20,521 bases of DNA from CAYJFK01 sp964369475 (GCA_964369475.1 CAYJFK010000044.1:1-20521), one strand, 5' to 3'. Positions 7,778 through 15,645 are shown, numbered from the stretch's first letter. Notes: a model not told the origin generated them from the letters alone. Numbers and translations: made by a program.

Positions 7778-8203
7778 TTGAAAAATATTGAATGGCTGGG
7801 AGATAAAAAAGGAGAGGGCATACTGTATAGAATAATAGGAGAGGCCTACATTCCAAAAGGGCTTGTTGTATACGGTGGCCCACCTTACAGCATAAAGCCG
7901 AGAAAAAGTCCTGTTATTTCACTGCTTGAAGGGGGAGACAAGCAGGCCGCACTTCTTGTGGCCGAAAGCGGAGGGATTGCCGTTACGGTCGGCATGACGG
8001 GGGTAGACTGCGTAACATATTCTTCTTCGATGGGAGATAAATGTGTGATCGCAGTCGAACGAGAATTTGAAACACTTACAGGTAAAATTGTGCCGGTTAA
8101 AGAAATCGCCCTACGCTGTGCCACGTGCGGTGTGGCAGAGCTTCTTGCCTGCACAGCGGCACTCGTGCTAGGTTTTGATATATCAGGGTGCGACATCGTG
8201 TGA
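7778..8203 (+). CDS. Cysteine-containing protein of unknown family
   Basis: A 141-aa protein I do not recognise. The start is a TTG at 7778 with AAAGGAG seven bases upstream; an in-frame extension back to 7709 would put that site inside the gene. There is no signal peptide. The middle (about 44-105) is rich in beta-type segments and glycines, and the last 30 residues hold a CATC motif (C114, C117), a hydrophobic helix and further cysteines (C125, C138); C78 and C89 lie in the core. Such cysteines suggest metal or redox chemistry, but this is only inference. It is transcribed away from the GntR regulator across the operator region and is a natural candidate for its target. No domain name can be offered. 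Confidence 0.75.
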   Translation: MKNIEWLGDKKGEGILYRIIGEAYIPKGLVVYGGPPYSIKPRKSPVISLLEGGDKQAALLVAESGGIAVTVGMTGVDCVTYSSSMGDKCVIAVEREFETLTGKIVPVKEIALRCATCGVAELLACTAALVLGFDISGCDIV

Positions 8204-8204
8204 T

Positions 8205-8255
8205 TTTTGCACCTTTTAAGAAACAATAACGGCAAATTTCGAAGTGCAAAAGGCG
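8205..8255 (+). terminator. Weak hairpin after the 141-aa gene
   Basis: TTTTGCAC (8205-8212) pairs with GTGCAAAA (8244-8251); a competing fold pairs CCTTTT (8212-8217) with AAAAGG (8248-8253). The loop is long and the following U-run is broken, so termination here is uncertain. Confidence 0.25.
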
Positions 8256-8300
8256 CTTATAAAAATTTTGAGTTTTGCGAGAAAAACTTTAATAAATAGC

Positions 8301-8329
8301 TTTTAATTTTGAGTAAAATATGATATAGT
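8301..8329 (+). promoter_or_regulatory. Candidate cdaA promoter with extended -10
   Basis: TATAGT (8324-8329) is preceded by TG one base upstream, an extended -10. The -35 region 17 bp upstream (TTTTAA, 8301-8306) is poor. The start would fall near 8336, leaving an AT-rich leader of about 90 bases before cdaA that can fold by ACAAAAC (8341-8347) with GTTTTGT (8385-8391) around a small AACAT-c-ATGTT hairpin. Confidence 0.45.
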
Positions 8330-8424
8330 TATACCAAGGTACAAAACAAAGTGTGTGAGTTTAGTAACATCATGTTAAATTTTCGTTTTGTGCTTATATT
8401 TTTACGATTTAGGGAGGTGAGAAA

Positions 8425-9297
8425 TTGAACGAACTTACAAATTTTTGGGAGGAGTTTGTCACAAGTCTCACCTCTCAGTTTGAAAGCTTTAATATAGCCG
8501 ATGCTGTTGATATACTTATAGTTGCATTTATCGCCTATAAAGTTATAGATTTTATTAGAGAGTCAAGGGCCGCACAGCTAATTAAGGGCATTTTGTTTAT
8601 ACTTATTGTTGTCTATTTTAGCGGAGTGCTCGGTCTTGCCACTACAAACTTTTTACTTGCTAACACACTGCAAGTCGGTGTGCTCGCCGTAGTCGTGCTA
8701 TTCCAACCCGAACTTAGAAGGGCTTTAGAGCAGGTAGGAAGAAGTAGAATAGGGCTTGATTTGTTTAGCGACAATCCGCAAGATGAAGAAGCCGTTACTA
8801 AAATGATAGAAGAAGTGGCCTCTGCTTGTCATGCGCTGTCGGCCTCTAAAACAGGAGCACTGATAGTTTTCGAGAGATCGACACAAATAGAAGATATTAT
8901 AGAAACCGGAACAAAGCTCGATGCCGCAGTTTCAAAAGAGCTCGTAGAAGCAATCTTTTACGACGGAAACCCGCTTCACGACGGCGCTGTTGTAATAAGA
9001 AACACAAGGGTGGCGGCCGCAATGTGCCTATTGCCGCTTACAGGAAACCGCAACCTAAGCAAAGAGCTCGGCACACGTCATAGAGCGGCGATAGGAATGA
9101 GCGAAGCGTCTGATGCTCTTGTTGTTGTCGTTTCCGAGGAAACAGGCAAGATGTCTGTCGTTAAAGATGGGCATATTCGTCGAGAGTATAAGTACGACAC
9201 ATTAAAGGATACTTTAACAGAGACATTTATAATGAAAGATGAAGAAAAAACCTCTATTTTGGGTCGCCTCTTTAAGAAGGGAGGGGCTGCTAAGTGA
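8425..9297 (+). CDS. cdaA: Diadenylate cyclase CdaA
   Basis: A 290-aa membrane-bound diadenylate cyclase that joins two ATP into cyclic di-AMP, the Firmicutes second messenger for potassium, osmotic and cell-wall balance. Hydrophobic helices fill about 27-44, 52-70 and 78-94, then comes a coiled linker and the DAC domain with its two catalytic motifs, DGA at 186-188 and GTRHR at 216-220. Length and order match the Bacillus/Listeria protein. The TTG start is supported by AGGGAGGTGA seven bases upstream. Its stop overlaps the GTG of cdaR by four bases, so the two proteins are made together and should interact in the membrane. Confidence 0.96.
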   Translation: MNELTNFWEEFVTSLTSQFESFNIADAVDILIVAFIAYKVIDFIRESRAAQLIKGILFILIVVYFSGVLGLATTNFLLANTLQVGVLAVVVLFQPELRRALEQVGRSRIGLDLFSDNPQDEEAVTKMIEEVASACHALSASKTGALIVFERSTQIEDIIETGTKLDAAVSKELVEAIFYDGNPLHDGAVVIRNTRVAAAMCLLPLTGNRNLSKELGTRHRAAIGMSEASDALVVVVSEETGKMSVVKDGHIRREYKYDTLKDTLTETFIMKDEEKTSILGRLFKKGGAAK

Positions 9298-10592
9298 TTA
9301 ATAAAGCATTCGAGAACAAGAGTTTTCTGCAACTGTTAAGCCTTTTTGTTGCAGTGATGCTTTGGGTATATGTGGGACTGCAAAATCCCGAAACTACCGT
9401 AAATTTCAGGGATATACCGGTGCAAATCGTAATGCAAAATGCACAGCTTGAAAATGGGGTATCGGTTATAGGAGCCGGCGGCGAGAGCGTTGACATAACA
9501 CTGCTCGGCAATAAAAATGTGCTCTCTCAAATATCGGCAGACGATATATACGCAACAATAGAGGTCGACTCCTCGCTAAGCCCAGGCGTGTACAGTCTAC
9601 CTGTTAATATAACCTTGCCACTCGATGAGGTTACAATTACCTCTAAAAATCCGGCAGGTTACAACATAAGGGTCGACAGAATGGTAACGGCAAGTATACC
9701 TGTAAGAGCTGATGTAGACTATAATTTCAGCGAGGATATATATGTTGTCGACCTTCCTACTATAAACCCCGAAACAATAGAGGTTAGAGGCCCGCAAACA
9801 GAGATTTCTGTTTTAAAAGAAGCTGTCGTTAAAGTGGATATAGACGAGAGCAATATGGCGGCAGATGCAATAAGCCTTCCTGTAACAATCTACGACACAT
9901 CGGACAATATTGCCGACATAGAATTTTTGGAATCGGCAGGAAGAACTGCATCTTTTACGCCAAATATACTCGAACGCAAGATTTTACCTGTCGACGTAGA
10001 AATACTAAACCTGCCCGAAGGATGGCTTTCGGAGCAATTCGAATACTCGGTTGTACCGCAAACTGTTGAAATAACTGTACCTGTATCGAGCGCTGCTTCC
10101 ATGCAAGAATATGATGCAGGTGTGATAGATCTTGCCGATTATGAAACAGGCGGTACGGTTGTCTTTGACATCGAGCCTGAATTTATCGGAGAGAGCGGTG
10201 TCGATAGCATAGAAGTGCTACTGCGCTTTGGCGAGCTTGTAACGGCAAGTGCACCTCTTAGCGAAATAGAGGTAGACGATGATGGCGGACTTAGCTACTC
10301 TGTGCTCTCCTCTTTGCCCTTGGAGGTCTCTGTAAGAGGGACACCCGAGGCAATGGAGACCTTCGACGGTAGTACAATGGTCGGCGTGTTAGACCTAACG
10401 GGCATAGCCTCAGGTCAAACGGTAGACCTGCCGCTACGTGTCATAACGGGTAGTGCAAATGTTGGTGTGCTCGGAGATCATTATGTCACTGTCGTAACAG
10501 GCAACTCATCGAATGGTTCAACAGACGATGCAGCTGACGATCAGACCGGTGTAGATGCAGATTCGCAAGCAGTGACAGATTCGGCACCGTAG
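9294..10592 (+). CDS. cdaR: CdaA regulatory protein CdaR (YbbR repeats)
   Basis: A 432-aa protein with one N-terminal transmembrane helix (about 10-28, LLSLFVAVMLWVYVGL) and a large extracytoplasmic part built of YbbR-type beta repeats, at least three and probably four between about 40 and 400. The recurrent pattern of Pxxxxxxxx-P-xxVxVxGP (for example PETIEVRGPQ, PQTVEITVP) is typical. The last ~30 residues form an acidic, Ser/Asp-rich tail with no fold expected. In Firmicutes CdaR binds CdaA and tunes c-di-AMP output. The GTG start lies in the 4-bp overlap with cdaA, with GGGAGGGG upstream. The usual third gene of the operon, glmM, is not downstream here. Confidence 0.92.
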   Translation: MINKAFENKSFLQLLSLFVAVMLWVYVGLQNPETTVNFRDIPVQIVMQNAQLENGVSVIGAGGESVDITLLGNKNVLSQISADDIYATIEVDSSLSPGVYSLPVNITLPLDEVTITSKNPAGYNIRVDRMVTASIPVRADVDYNFSEDIYVVDLPTINPETIEVRGPQTEISVLKEAVVKVDIDESNMAADAISLPVTIYDTSDNIADIEFLESAGRTASFTPNILERKILPVDVEILNLPEGWLSEQFEYSVVPQTVEITVPVSSAASMQEYDAGVIDLADYETGGTVVFDIEPEFIGESGVDSIEVLLRFGELVTASAPLSEIEVDDDGGLSYSVLSSLPLEVSVRGTPEAMETFDGSTMVGVLDLTGIASGQTVDLPLRVITGSANVGVLGDHYVTVVTGNSSNGSTDDAADDQTGVDADSQAVTDSAP

Positions 10593-10636
10593 GGTTCGAG
10601 CCACCATAGACAGGTATAACTAAACTAAAACTATAA

Positions 10637-10787
10637 CCGCCTCCCTCTACGGGGGCGGCGGCAACTCGCTCCAATGGGAGCGAGTGGATTTTGCTACAAT
10701 GTACTACAAAAACAAGTGGCAGTATGCTGTCGCAAAATCCGTAGGGGGATATCTTCCGAAGATCTGTTTCGGTTGATATCCCCCTAC
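10637..10787. other. Contiguous array of four hairpins between cdaR and the dehydrogenase
   Basis: The 237-base gap holds four inverted repeats in a row. Stem A: 10637-10644 with 10651-10658. Stem B: 10664-10672 with 10677-10685, perfect. Stem C: 10686-10694 (GGATTTTGC) with 10732-10740 (GCAAAATCC), perfect, with a small inner hairpin. Stem D: 10741-10753 with 10775-10787, 13 bp perfect, continued by CCGAA/TTCGG inside. B, C and D abut with no base between them. There is no ORF of note. It may end cdaAR transcription, be a structured RNA, or be a palindromic repeat element. Confidence 0.6.
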
Positions 10788-10829
10788 ATTGCCGCATCGT
10801 ACAAATAAAGCTCATATATAAGGAGAATT

Positions 10830-12425
10830 ATGCAAAATAACTCAGTTGTTGTAAGCCAAATATCACTAACCCCCGAAACGCCCGAGCAGGTCGCAATAGA
10901 GCTTGCTTTAAGAAAGGTAAAGCTCGATCCTTCAAGGGCGAGCGGAGTTATCTGCCGCCGTTCTATCGATGCGAGAAAAGCAGGGCGAATTAAAAAGGTC
11001 TATTCCGTTTTAATAACCCCAAAAGAGGGCGGCGAGGGAGCTTTGCATAAAGTGCTCTCTCGGGTCGTCGATCAAAAAAACATTCGACTCTACACACCAC
11101 CGATACCCGAGGAGATAATAAGAGGGGATAAAATGCTAAACTGCCCTCCTGTTGTCGTCGGCTTTGGCCCGTCGGGCATGTTTGCGGCACTTGTACTTGC
11201 TCGGGCAGGGCTTCGCCCCATTGTCTTTGAAAGGGGCTCTGCCATAGAAAAAAGAGCAAAGGCGGTCGAACACTTTTGGCAGACAGGCGAGCTCGACGAG
11301 GGAACAAATGTCCAGTTTGGCGAGGGCGGCGCAGGCACATTTTCCGATGGTAAGCTCGTGACGAGAATTGGAGATTCACGTTGTAACGATGTGCTCGAAA
11401 CATTTGTAAGAAACGGAGCACCAAAGGATATACTTACAGACGCTAAGCCCCATGTCGGCACAGACAAGCTTCGTGTTATTGTGGCCTCGATAAGAGAGGA
11501 AATAATTAAACTTGGCGGCACGGTGCATTTCGACACACCTGTAATCGGCATTGTCTATGACAACAAGTTAAAAGGCATTGTTACAAAAAACGGCACGACC
11601 CCATGCGAAGTTGCCGTTGTGGCTATTGGCCACAGTGCAAGAGATACGGCTCTTAGCCTATTAGATAGCGGAATATCCCTCGAGAAAAAGCCCTTTTCGG
11701 TAGGCTTTAGAATAGAGCACACTCAACGAGAGATAGACGAGATTTTCTACGGCTCTATGGCCGGACATAAACACTTGCCGCCTGCCGAATATCAGCTATC
11801 GCACAGAGTTGGAGAGCGTGCTTGCTACACATTTTGTATGTGCCCAGGTGGTGTTGTCGTGCCGTCATCGTCCGAGTCGATGGGTGTCGTGACAAATGGC
11901 ATGAGTTACAGCGGCAGGGCAGGAGTTGCCTCCAATGCAGCAGTCGTTGCCTCTGTTTTGCCGAGTGATATTATAGGCGGTGTTCGAGAGTCGATAGAAT
12001 TTCAACGTAAGCTTGAAATGGCGGCATACGGAGATGGATACAGCGCCCCATGCGGCAGTGCGGCAAACTTTAGTGGCATAAATGGCGGCAAGGTTAGCGT
12101 TACCCCTACATATGCAAGAGGGGTAAGGGAGATGGCCTTAGACGGTCTGCTTCCGCCCTTTGCAGAGGACATGCTAAAGGCAGGGCTTGCTCGCTTTGAA
12201 GGACTGAGAAATGGCTTTACCTCTAAAGGGCTGCTTACCGGAGTTGAAACAAGAACAAGTGCACCGTGGCGTATGCCAAGGGTTGATATGATAGCAGAGG
12301 GCATGGAGGGCATATACCCCTCGGGCGAGGGCGCAGGCTATGCAGGTGGCATTATGTCTGCCGCAGTCGACGGCATGAGGAGTGCCGAGGCGATATTGGA
12401 GAAGTATAAAGGCGTGGCCGAGTAG
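10830..12425 (+). CDS. FAD-dependent dehydrogenase (COG2509 type)
   Basis: A 531-aa flavoprotein. About 105 residues of an N-terminal alpha/beta domain precede the FAD-binding Rossmann motif GFGPSG at 111-116, followed by the conserved VQFGEGGAGTFSDGKL at 161-176 and a C-terminal FAD segment, GEGAGYAGGIMSAAVDG. This order is that of the large uncharacterised FAD-dependent dehydrogenases common in Clostridia, distantly related to the HI0933/GidA-like families. The reaction is unknown; it is presumably cytoplasmic. ATG with AAGGAG five bases upstream. The gene follows cdaR in the same direction after the hairpin array, but no convincing promoter of its own is visible, so cotranscription through the hairpins remains possible. 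Confidence 0.88.
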   Translation: MQNNSVVVSQISLTPETPEQVAIELALRKVKLDPSRASGVICRRSIDARKAGRIKKVYSVLITPKEGGEGALHKVLSRVVDQKNIRLYTPPIPEEIIRGDKMLNCPPVVVGFGPSGMFAALVLARAGLRPIVFERGSAIEKRAKAVEHFWQTGELDEGTNVQFGEGGAGTFSDGKLVTRIGDSRCNDVLETFVRNGAPKDILTDAKPHVGTDKLRVIVASIREEIIKLGGTVHFDTPVIGIVYDNKLKGIVTKNGTTPCEVAVVAIGHSARDTALSLLDSGISLEKKPFSVGFRIEHTQREIDEIFYGSMAGHKHLPPAEYQLSHRVGERACYTFCMCPGGVVVPSSSESMGVVTNGMSYSGRAGVASNAAVVASVLPSDIIGGVRESIEFQRKLEMAAYGDGYSAPCGSAANFSGINGGKVSVTPTYARGVREMALDGLLPPFAEDMLKAGLARFEGLRNGFTSKGLLTGVETRTSAPWRMPRVDMIAEGMEGIYPSGEGAGYAGGIMSAAVDGMRSAEAILEKYKGVAE

Positions 12426-12500
12426 CTTGGATCTTGTTGTTTTGTTAAAACTATATAATATGGTAGATGCATATCTTAAAAATCTAACAAAAGCTGACAC

Positions 12501-12529
12501 TTGATAATAAGGACATTTTGCTGTATACT
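12501..12529 (+). promoter_or_regulatory. Strong promoter of the ndoA operon
   Basis: TTGATA (12501-12506) and TATACT (12524-12529) are exactly 17 bp apart, close to sigma-A consensus. Transcription would begin near 12536, giving a long leader of about 170 bases before ndoA. Confidence 0.7.
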
Positions 12530-12537
12530 TATTTTAT

Positions 12538-12590
12538 CTTTGCACAAGCTGATGTTTTGCAGCTCGCAAAGTCACGTCGATATGTCGACA
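12538..12590 (+). promoter_or_regulatory. Hairpins at the 5' end of the ndoA leader
   Basis: CTTTGC (12538-12543) pairs with GCAAAG (12566-12571), enclosing AGCTG/CAGCT (12547-12551 with 12560-12564). A second hairpin, GTCGA-TATG-TCGAC, spans 12577-12590. The first lies at the predicted transcript start and could protect the RNA from 5' decay. No known riboswitch is recognised. Confidence 0.4.
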
Positions 12591-12607
12591 AATAAAGAAA
12601 AATGATC

Positions 12608-12636
12608 TTGACAAAAAATACCTGAAATAGTTTTAC
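12608..12636 (+). promoter_or_regulatory. Possible second promoter of ndoA
   Basis: A perfect TTGACA (12608-12613) is followed 17 bp later by TTTTAC (12631-12636), a poor -10. It may give a shorter transcript of ndoA, but the weak -10 keeps this uncertain. Confidence 0.3.
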
Positions 12637-12706
12637 ATTTGCATGATTAAAAAGGCTTGTTTTATGCAACACTATTATCACAGTACATTAAAACGGAGTG
12701 ATAAAT

Positions 12707-13060
12707 GTGAACATAAGGAGAGGCGACATATACTATGCAGACCTAAGCCCTGTTGTTGGGTCTGAACAAGGCGGGGTGCGCCCCGTTCTTATCGTGCAAA
12801 ATGATGTGGGAAACAAGTACAGCCCAACGGTAATAGCGGCGGCAATAACAAGCCAGATAGAAAAATCAAGGCTACCAACCCACATTGCAATCGGAACGGG
12901 CTCCAATTGCGGCCTTCAAAAGGATTCGGTCGTGCTACTTGAACAGGTGCGCACGATAGACAAAAAAAGATTAAAGGAAAAAATGGGTCATCTCGACAAT
13001 AGGCTGATGGGAAGGATAAACGAGGCACTATCGGTCAGCTTCGGGCTTGACGAAGTTTAG
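12707..13060 (+). CDS. ndoA: MazF/NdoA-type mRNA interferase
   Basis: A 117-aa PemK/MazF-fold endoribonuclease very like Bacillus NdoA (EndoA). It has RRGDIYYADLSPVVGSEQGG at 4-23, the catalytic arginine in GGVRPV (Arg25) and catalytic threonine in AAITS (Thr48), and the LLEQVRTID core. Family members cut single-stranded mRNA at short U-rich sites. I chose the GTG at 12707, with CGGAG eight bases upstream; this also aligns the N-terminus with the Bacillus enzyme, whereas the GTG at 12698 sits on the binding site. No antitoxin gene of the EndoAI/MazE type is present upstream: the 270 bases before it hold no suitable ORF. The next gene starts eight bases after its stop and is a secreted protein, not an antitoxin. 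Confidence 0.94.
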   Translation: MNIRRGDIYYADLSPVVGSEQGGVRPVLIVQNDVGNKYSPTVIAAAITSQIEKSRLPTHIAIGTGSNCGLQKDSVVLLEQVRTIDKKRLKEKMGHLDNRLMGRINEALSVSFGLDEV

Positions 13061-13068
13061 GAGGAGAC

Positions 13069-13665
13069 ATGAAAAAGAAAATTTCCATGATTATCGCAGG
13101 CGTTATAGCTATCTCGGCGGCATACATAGCCCTTGCCGCAGGTGGTGCGGAAGATCCGCTAATAACGCTTAGCTACTTAGAAAGCGTGCTTTTGCCGGCT
13201 CTAAAGGCAGATCAGCAAGCACAAGTAGAAGTACTTCATGCAGAGGCGGTAGAAAAGCTTCGTCTTGAGTTTGGCGATGGCACAGTGTCGCCTGAAGATC
13301 AGACAGACGGCACAGAAGGCGAGACGACCCCTCCCGACGGCATGGGAACTGGCGAGACTGCTCCTGTCGCAAGCGAATATATAGCTATTGAACTATTCGA
13401 AGGCGAGACAATAAGGGGCTCGGGCGGCGCAATAGAGGTTTTACTTAGAACGGGCGAGTTCATCGGAGTCGACCCTGTCGGCGACAAGATTGTAAATATG
13501 ACACAGGGTATAGAAATGCTCGACGGCGAACTGCTGTTCTTGCAAAATCTATACATGGTACCGAGGGCAGACGGTAGAGGGATGAGATGCGCAACTCCCT
13601 CGGGTTGGCTACTTGTAAGAGGTTCGTACGAGATAGTGGCGGCAGACGGTACTGTTAGGCAGTAG
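13069..13665 (+). CDS. Secreted protein of unknown function, Clostridia-type
   Basis: A 198-aa protein with a signal peptide (about 1-24, ending ALAA), a segment beginning GGAEDPLITLSYLESVLLPAL, a predicted helical stretch (about 45-68), an acidic Thr/Gly/Pro-rich linker (about 69-102) and a beta-rich C-terminal domain (about 103-194) with PRADGRGMRC at 165-174. From memory, short exported proteins with the same EDPL-TLSY start and PRADGRG end are widespread in Clostridia and are annotated as hypothetical; I know of no assigned function. ATG with GGAGGAG just upstream, eight bases after ndoA, so the two share a transcript that ends at the strong terminator at 13714. Confidence 0.82.
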   Translation: MKKKISMIIAGVIAISAAYIALAAGGAEDPLITLSYLESVLLPALKADQQAQVEVLHAEAVEKLRLEFGDGTVSPEDQTDGTEGETTPPDGMGTGETAPVASEYIAIELFEGETIRGSGGAIEVLLRTGEFIGVDPVGDKIVNMTQGIEMLDGELLFLQNLYMVPRADGRGMRCATPSGWLLVRGSYEIVAADGTVRQ

Positions 13666-13713
13666 GCGATATTTAGCTGCAAAGTAACTGCAAGGCGTGA
13701 TGGAGTTATTAAT

Positions 13714-13747
13714 AAAAAGCAGAGTGCTCGAGCACTCTGCTTTTTTT
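13714..13747. terminator. Bidirectional rho-independent terminator
   Basis: A perfect palindrome, 13714-13729 with 13730-13745, has a GC-rich core (GCAGAGTGCTC) flanked by A and T runs. On the plus strand it is followed by seven T and ends the ndoA operon; on the minus strand it is followed by five T and ends the PEPCK transcript. Convergent genes sharing one such hairpin are typical. Confidence 0.92.
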
Positions 13748-13825
13748 GTGGTGTTGTTTTTATAAAAGGTAATTTAGCTGTATGTATAATTTCTCCATCC
13801 CCCAAGGGCTTATGTTAAAGTAGCC

Positions 13826-15580
13826 TTATTTAAGGCGCTCTTTCAGTGCATTTAACTCGTCCTTTAGCTCAGTGGGAAGTTTATCGAATGTCTTGTAAAA
13901 CTCCTCAATACTACTTGCTTCCTTTCTCCATTCATCAAGGTCTAAATGGAAAAGTGCTTCTACTGTCTTGTCGTCAAGCTCTAAGCCCTCAAAATCAAGA
14001 CTTGACGGAAGGTGGCCTATCGGGGACGAAGTAGCATTATCACCCTCATCGCATCTGTCTAAAATCCAACGTAAAACACGTAGGTTTTCGCCAAAACCGG
14101 GCCAGATAAAGTCGCCGTCCTCGCCCTGTCTAAACCAATTTACATGAAAGATCTTAGGAGGATTAGATGCCTTTTTACCCATTTCGAGCCAGTGGGAAAA
14201 ATAGTCGCCCATGTTGTAACCGCAAAATGGGCGCATCGCCATGGGGTCACGACGAACTATGCCAACATCGCCAGTTGCGGCGGCCGTCGTTTCGCTCGCC
14301 ATGGAACTGCCTATAAATACGCCGTGTTGCCAGTTCATGCTCTGATATACAAGTGGTGCGACCTTGGCACGTCTGCCGCCAAAAATAATTGCCGATATCG
14401 GCACACCTGCCTTGTTGTCGAACTCCTTTGAAATTGCAGGGCAGTTTTTGGCAGGAGCTGTAAAGCGGCTGTTGGGGTGAGCCCCCTTTGTCCCTGCCGT
14501 CTTACCGTTCCACGGATTACCAAGCCAATCCTCACCATTTTCGGGCGGGTTTTTGTCCATGCCCTCCCACCAAACGGTGTTGTTATCAAGATTGCGCACA
14601 ACATTTGTAAAAATTGTATTTTTCGATGCCGACATAAGTGCATTGTAGTTGGATTTCTTGCTAGTGCCCGGAGCTACACCGAAAAAGCCGTATTCAGGGT
14701 TTGTTGCGTACATTCTGCCGTCCTCGGCTATCCTAATCCACGCTATATCGTCGCCGACACACCAAACCTTCCAACCGTCCTTCTCGTAGCCCTCGGGTGG
14801 TATTAGCATGGCAAGGTTTGTCTTTCCGCAAGCAGAGGGAAAGGCACCTGCCACATACTTGATCTCGCCTTTGGGGTTTTGTATGCCTACAATAAGCATA
14901 TGCTCGGCAAGCCAACCCTCTCTTTTGCCAATTGTCGAGGCAATGCGAAGTGCAAAGCATTTTTTGCCAAGTAGCGCATTACCGCCATAGCCGGAGTTAA
15001 CAGACCAAATCTCCTCTCTTTCGGGGAAGTGAAGAATATACCTGTCCTCCTTGGAGAGCGTCGCCTTTGCGTGCAGGCACTTTATAAAACTTCCGCTACG
15101 CTCGAGTTCTTCGTATACATCGGGGCGAACTCTCGTCATTATCATCATGGAAAGGGCAACATAAATCGAGTCGGTAACCTCAACGCCGATTTTGGAAAAG
15201 GGCGAGCCGACAAGACCCATCGAATGGGGGATAACATACATCGTGCGCCCCTTCATTGCACCTTTAAAAAGAGGAAGCACCTTCTCCTGTGCCTCTTTTG
15301 GGCTCATATAATTGTTGGAAGGGCCTGCATCTTCTTCTTTTTCACAGCAGATAAATGTGCGCCCCTCGACCCTTGCGACATCTTCTTTATCGGAACGGTG
15401 ATAGTAACACCCCGGTAAAAGTTCCTCGTTAAGCTTAATGAGCTCGCCCGTAGAACAAGCCTCGGCACGCAGTGCCTCTTTTTGCTCCTTACTTCCGTTA
15501 ACCCAAACGACATTGTCGGGGTTCATTAGTTCTTTACACTCTTCAATCCAATCAAGTACCGCCCTGTTTGTAATGTTCAC
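13826..15580 (-). CDS. pckG: Phosphoenolpyruvate carboxykinase (GTP)
   Basis: A 584-aa enzyme converting oxaloacetate and GTP to PEP and CO2, or the reverse as the anaplerotic step in fermenters. It belongs to the GTP class: P-loop FPSACGKTN at 247-255 with the reactive Cys251, kinase-2 motif GDDIAW at 276-281, and FGGRR further on; the ATP class has a different P-loop (GLSGTGKTT). Length fits the ~580-620 aa of the family. Start is GTG with AAGGAGG upstream. It stands alone after rsmA by 143 bases, with no visible terminator between them. It shares the bidirectional terminator with the ndoA operon. In anaerobes it often works toward oxaloacetate for succinate or amino acids. Confidence 0.96.
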   Translation of the reverse strand: MNITNRAVLDWIEECKELMNPDNVVWVNGSKEQKEALRAEACSTGELIKLNEELLPGCYYHRSDKEDVARVEGRTFICCEKEEDAGPSNNYMSPKEAQEKVLPLFKGAMKGRTMYVIPHSMGLVGSPFSKIGVEVTDSIYVALSMMIMTRVRPDVYEELERSGSFIKCLHAKATLSKEDRYILHFPEREEIWSVNSGYGGNALLGKKCFALRIASTIGKREGWLAEHMLIVGIQNPKGEIKYVAGAFPSACGKTNLAMLIPPEGYEKDGWKVWCVGDDIAWIRIAEDGRMYATNPEYGFFGVAPGTSKKSNYNALMSASKNTIFTNVVRNLDNNTVWWEGMDKNPPENGEDWLGNPWNGKTAGTKGAHPNSRFTAPAKNCPAISKEFDNKAGVPISAIIFGGRRAKVAPLVYQSMNWQHGVFIGSSMASETTAAATGDVGIVRRDPMAMRPFCGYNMGDYFSHWLEMGKKASNPPKIFHVNWFRQGEDGDFIWPGFGENLRVLRWILDRCDEGDNATSSPIGHLPSSLDFEGLELDDKTVEALFHLDLDEWRKEASSIEEFYKTFDKLPTELKDELNALKERLK

Positions 15581-15645
15581 AGCAAAATCCTCCTTGGCTT
15601 ATAGCCATAATAATGCACATTTTTATTTAATATAATGCAAAAGGT

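Noticed and set aside
8336..8424. A c-di-AMP (ydaO-type) riboswitch in the cdaA leader
   Set aside because: The leader is too short (about 90 bases), AT-rich and has only a 7-bp closing helix; none of the conserved ydaO core can be seen.
10588..10606. A tRNA-like 3' end (GGTTCGAGCC followed by ACCA) after cdaR
   Set aside because: The flanking bases do not pair into a T stem, and no acceptor, D or anticodon arms precede it; the bases before it are the cdaR coding end.
12426..12697. A MazE/EndoAI antitoxin upstream of ndoA
   Set aside because: Stops occur in all plus-strand frames and no ORF of 70-95 codons with a ribosome binding site is present; the gap holds promoters and hairpins.
13299..13805. 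A 168-codon minus-strand ORF
   Set aside because: It crosses the bidirectional terminator and lies antisense to the secreted protein gene, which has a signal peptide and a ribosome binding site.
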